A program made the translations under genes and the position numbers. A DNA stretch of 8,099 bases from Candidatus Omnitrophica bacterium UBA1443 (GTDB taxonomy: Bacteria > Omnitrophota > Omnitrophia > Omnitrophales > Aquincolibacteriaceae): positions 1 to 8,099 of the forward strand of contig DCTJ01000032.1 of NCBI GenBank assembly GCA_002329545.1, in the 5' to 3' direction. The notes below the pieces were generated by a model, which saw nothing but the letters and a program-made list of their open reading frames with translations, searched no databases and had not been told where the DNA came from. Positions 6,256 through 8,099 of the stretch are shown piece by piece; the first letter of the stretch is position 1, and each line of letters opens with the position of its first letter.

Positions 6256-7011
6256 TCACGTAGCATCCCCCAACGGGCATCCTTCGCATCTCGGCCGAGT
6301 TCGGCAAAACTCTTTCGCCAGCCGGACGATCTGGGCGTGGTAATCGTTAAAAAGGGGCGTCTTTGCCGGAAGAGCCTTTTCAAAAATCCCCTTCCATTCA
6401 TCGTAAGAATTGTCCGCTTTTGCGAGCCGATGACGAGAAAAAATTCTCTTGGTATACGCGTCTATCACAAAAGTGGGCTTGCCCAGAGCGTAAAGAAGAA
6501 TCGAGTCCGCCGTCTCCGGGCCAATCCCCTTCACACGAAGAAGTTTCTCTCTGGCCGTCGGAAGATCTTCCCTCCGCATTTTGAGGACACTTCCCTGATA
6601 TTCCAATTGAAAGAATCTTAAAAAACTCCTGATCCGATCCGCTTTGACGTTGTAGTACCCGGCGGGGCGAATCATTCGAGCCAGCTGGCCGTGAGAGAGC
6701 TTCTTCATTTTTGAAAAGGACAGCAGACCCGCTTTTCGCAAATTGGCAATCGCCTTTTCCACATTCGTCCAGGATGTGTTCTGGGTCAAAATCGCGCCGA
6801 TCATGACCTCAAAAGGCGTCTCCGCGGGCCACCACGACTGATGGTCGAACGTTTTTCTGAGCTTGTGATAAATGCGTGGCAGATCTTCCGCTTCAATTTT
6901 GGAGGTGGGGCCATAAGCCCGTTTTTCATTTTTCTTCCTCTTCGGACTGGAAAAATTCGCGCAACCGGCTCTAGTCAATCGCGGCCATCGAATATTCTTT
7001 GAGGGCTTCAT
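6256..7011 (-). CDS. Endonuclease III-related HhH-GPD DNA glycosylase (start uncertain)
   Basis: With the ATG at 7009-7011 the protein has 251 residues. ETPFEVMIGAILTQNTSW (about 64-81) and the helix-hairpin-helix LLRVKGIGPETADSILLYA (157-175) followed by FVIDAYTKR mark the HhH-GPD superfamily. The catalytic Asp is kept (Asp184), but the Lys that makes Nth a bifunctional lyase is Glu166. This GIGPETADS form is typical of the endonuclease III-related branch (COG2231-like, which includes Helicobacter MagIII), so a monofunctional base-excision glycosylase is likely; its substrate cannot be read from sequence. The C-terminus has a CX5CX2C cluster (Cys236, 242, 245) but ends without the fourth Cys. 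The start is doubtful: this ATG lies 41 nt inside thpR with a poor ribosome-binding site, a GTG at 7036-7038 is also possible, and the first 40 or so residues look non-conserved. A strong ribosome-binding site and ATG at 6927-6941 is out of frame. Confidence 0.85.
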   Translation of the reverse strand: MKPSKNIRWPRLTRAGCANFSSPKRKKNEKRAYGPTSKIEAEDLPRIYHKLRKTFDHQSWWPAETPFEVMIGAILTQNTSWTNVEKAIANLRKAGLLSFSKMKKLSHGQLARMIRPAGYYNVKADRIRSFLRFFQLEYQGSVLKMRREDLPTAREKLLRVKGIGPETADSILLYALGKPTFVIDAYTKRIFSRHRLAKADNSYDEWKGIFEKALPAKTPLFNDYHAQIVRLAKEFCRTRPRCEGCPLGDAT

Positions 7012-7555
7012 AAATCGCTCGAGAAGGTCGAAGTTCACTTTTGAAAAGCACCATCTTTTTCAATGGCTTCATCGAGGTAGGCAATGGAAGTGGCCGACCC
7101 GTGAGCATTGTTTCGATTTTATCTTGCCGAGAAATATTTTTAATTCTGCCCAACGTCACATGCGGAGTGAACGCTCGTCCATCCTCGACCGGATACCCAA
7201 GCTGACTCACCGCCTGCCGCACCCGAAGAACAATTTCCTGGAGTGTCCCCCTCGGTTCCTCAACGCCTAACCAAAGAACATTCGGCCGTCTCATATTCGG
7301 AAACGCCCCAATCCCTGTCAACCGTATGGACGGCGGCGGGATTTTGTCAAAAAGAGGTCGCAGACCCTTGTCAATTATTTCCACTTCGGAAACGGGTATA
7401 TCGCCAAAAAAATGGATGGTCATGTGGTACTGTTCCGGTAAAACCCATTTAACCCCGTCCAGCCCAGGCCGCAACACCGCCAGAACCTGTTCGATTTCAT
7501 TGATGAAGTTTGTCAGTGGAAAACCTAGAAATAAACGCAGAGTGCCCACAGTCAT
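6971..7555 (-). CDS. thpR: RNA 2',3'-cyclic phosphodiesterase (2H phosphoesterase family)
   Basis: The 194-residue protein has the two hallmark HxT motifs of 2H phosphoesterases: HMTIHFFGD (His44, Thr46) and FTPHVTLGR (His132, Thr134). Each His is expected to act in acid-base catalysis on 2',3'-cyclic phosphate RNA ends; the family is also known as LigT/ThpR. Length and the opening TLRLFLGFPL match the family. The frame is open for 52 codons further upstream, but those overlap cinA deeply. The ATG at 7553-7555 forms an ATGA overlap with the cinA stop, so I chose it and infer translational coupling. The Shine-Dalgarno is weak (GCGGG just before ATG). The cinA-thpR pair is common in bacteria, often followed by recA; here a DNA glycosylase follows instead. 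Soluble cytoplasmic protein, no membrane segment. Confidence 0.93.
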   Translation of the reverse strand: MTVGTLRLFLGFPLTNFINEIEQVLAVLRPGLDGVKWVLPEQYHMTIHFFGDIPVSEVEIIDKGLRPLFDKIPPPSIRLTGIGAFPNMRRPNVLWLGVEEPRGTLQEIVLRVRQAVSQLGYPVEDGRAFTPHVTLGRIKNISRQDKIETMLTGRPLPLPTSMKPLKKMVLFKSELRPSRAIYEALKEYSMAAID

Positions 7556-8099
7556 CCCGCAACCTGCTTGCGGGCAGAAAATGGGCCCTGTTCGCGGATT
7601 TTCCTCCAGAGATATTCGAGCGCCTTGACCGTGGCCTTTCGCTGAATTTGTCTGCGATCTCCCCAAAAGTGATGACGCCAGACTTTCGGCCTCCTTCCAG
7701 GACCGGCCCACGCGATAAAGACAAGGCCCACGGGCTTTTTAGGGCTTCCTCCCTGAGGACCCGCGATCCCCGTAATCCCAATTCCGTAGGTACTATTCAT
7801 TCGGGATCGCGCCGCCGTCGCAAGCGCTTTGGCCACTTCCGGCGATACCTCTCCGTGCCTTCGAAGGATCCGGGGGTCAACTCCCAACTGAGTTTTTACC
7901 TCCTGATGATAGGCGACAGCTCCCCCTTTAAAAAAATGGCTGGTCCCCGCATGGCGCGATATTTCGGACGACAGCAATCCTCCCGTGCAACTTTCAGCGA
8001 CAGCGAGCGTCTCTTCTCTTTCTTCCAGCAATTGCCCAACAACCCGGGCCAGAGGCAGGTCATCCCATGCGTAGATAAAGTCTTGCAACCTTTTTGAGA
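7552..8099 (-). CDS. cinA: CinA, C-terminal nicotinamide-nucleotide amidase (PncC) domain; 5' end cut by window edge
   Basis: About 181 residues are visible and the frame stays open to the right edge, so the gene is partial. A TTG at 8086-8088 could act as a start, but the residues before it (SKR) continue naturally, and LQDFIYAWDDLPLARVVG resembles the linker between the two halves of full-length CinA. I therefore take this as the tail of a protein of about 410-430 residues. The visible part is the CinA-C domain: AESCTGG (visible residues about 34-40) contains the family's catalytic Ser region, followed by a GGAVAY strand, HGEVSPEVA and TGIAGPQGG (about 109-117). In the family this domain deamidates nicotinamide mononucleotide to nicotinate mononucleotide in pyridine-nucleotide salvage. 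The N-terminal MoCF-like ADP-ribose pyrophosphatase half would lie outside the window. The TGA stop overlaps the thpR start. Identity is firm; full length is inferred. Confidence 0.93.
   Translation of the reverse strand, partial: SKRLQDFIYAWDDLPLARVVGQLLEEREETLAVAESCTGGLLSSEISRHAGTSHFFKGGAVAYHQEVKTQLGVDPRILRRHGEVSPEVAKALATAARSRMNSTYGIGITGIAGPQGGSPKKPVGLVFIAWAGPGRRPKVWRHHFWGDRRQIQRKATVKALEYLWRKIREQGPFSARKQVAG

Noticed and set aside
7556..7711. 52 extra N-terminal codons for thpR.
   Set aside because: They overlap the conserved cinA frame, and the ATGA junction gives the normal family length.
7510..8097. Plus-strand frame of 195 codons opposite cinA and the start of thpR.
   Set aside because: Shadow of the cinA coding frame; the minus strand carries clear CinA motifs and this product shows none.

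Overview
This window is a bacterial chromosomal segment of roughly balanced base composition. Every credible gene lies on the minus strand, so transcription runs from the right edge towards the left. Two blocks are visible. The lineage cannot be proven from the sequence. The pilin style (RARLNANE after the N-terminal helix, then an Ala/Thr-rich body ending in a Cys loop) and the tandem GspE/PilB genes remind me of uncultivated phyla such as Omnitrophota, or of Nitrospirota or deltaproteobacterial relatives. That is an impression, not a measurement.

Block 1 (right, about 8099 to 6256) holds housekeeping and nucleic-acid repair genes. They are the C-terminal part of CinA (cut by the window edge), the 2H-phosphoesterase ThpR (4-nt ATGA overlap with cinA), and an endonuclease III-related HhH-GPD DNA glycosylase that overlaps the end of thpR. 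The glycosylase gene has two oddities. An excellent ribosome-binding site plus ATG sits out of frame near its 5' end, and the fourth cluster cysteine is missing at its extreme C-terminus.

Block 2 (about 6133 to 238) is a type IV pilus / type II secretion-like assembly locus. In transcription order it encodes a small stand-alone MshEN (T2SSE_N) domain protein, two complete GspE/PilB-family ATPases overlapping by 11 nt, the PilC/GspF inner-membrane platform protein, and a major type IV pilin. The first four genes are tightly spaced (15-nt gap, 11-nt overlap, 2-nt gap) and look like one operon. The pilin follows after about 240 nt and has its own consensus-like promoter, a near-perfect Shine-Dalgarno sequence and a textbook Rho-independent terminator, which fits high-level independent expression of the filament subunit.

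The most interesting signal is the stand-alone MshEN protein. It carries a complete copy of the 24-residue cyclic-di-GMP-binding motif, then the canonical 5-residue spacer and a degraded second copy. The N-terminal domains of the two neighbouring ATPases have lost the motif. This suggests that second-messenger sensing was split from the motors into a separate small subunit.

The left edge (1-170) has no gene that I can support. It holds inverted repeats and A/T runs that may belong to a small dispersed repeat. I saw no tRNA, rRNA, CRISPR array or transposase gene.
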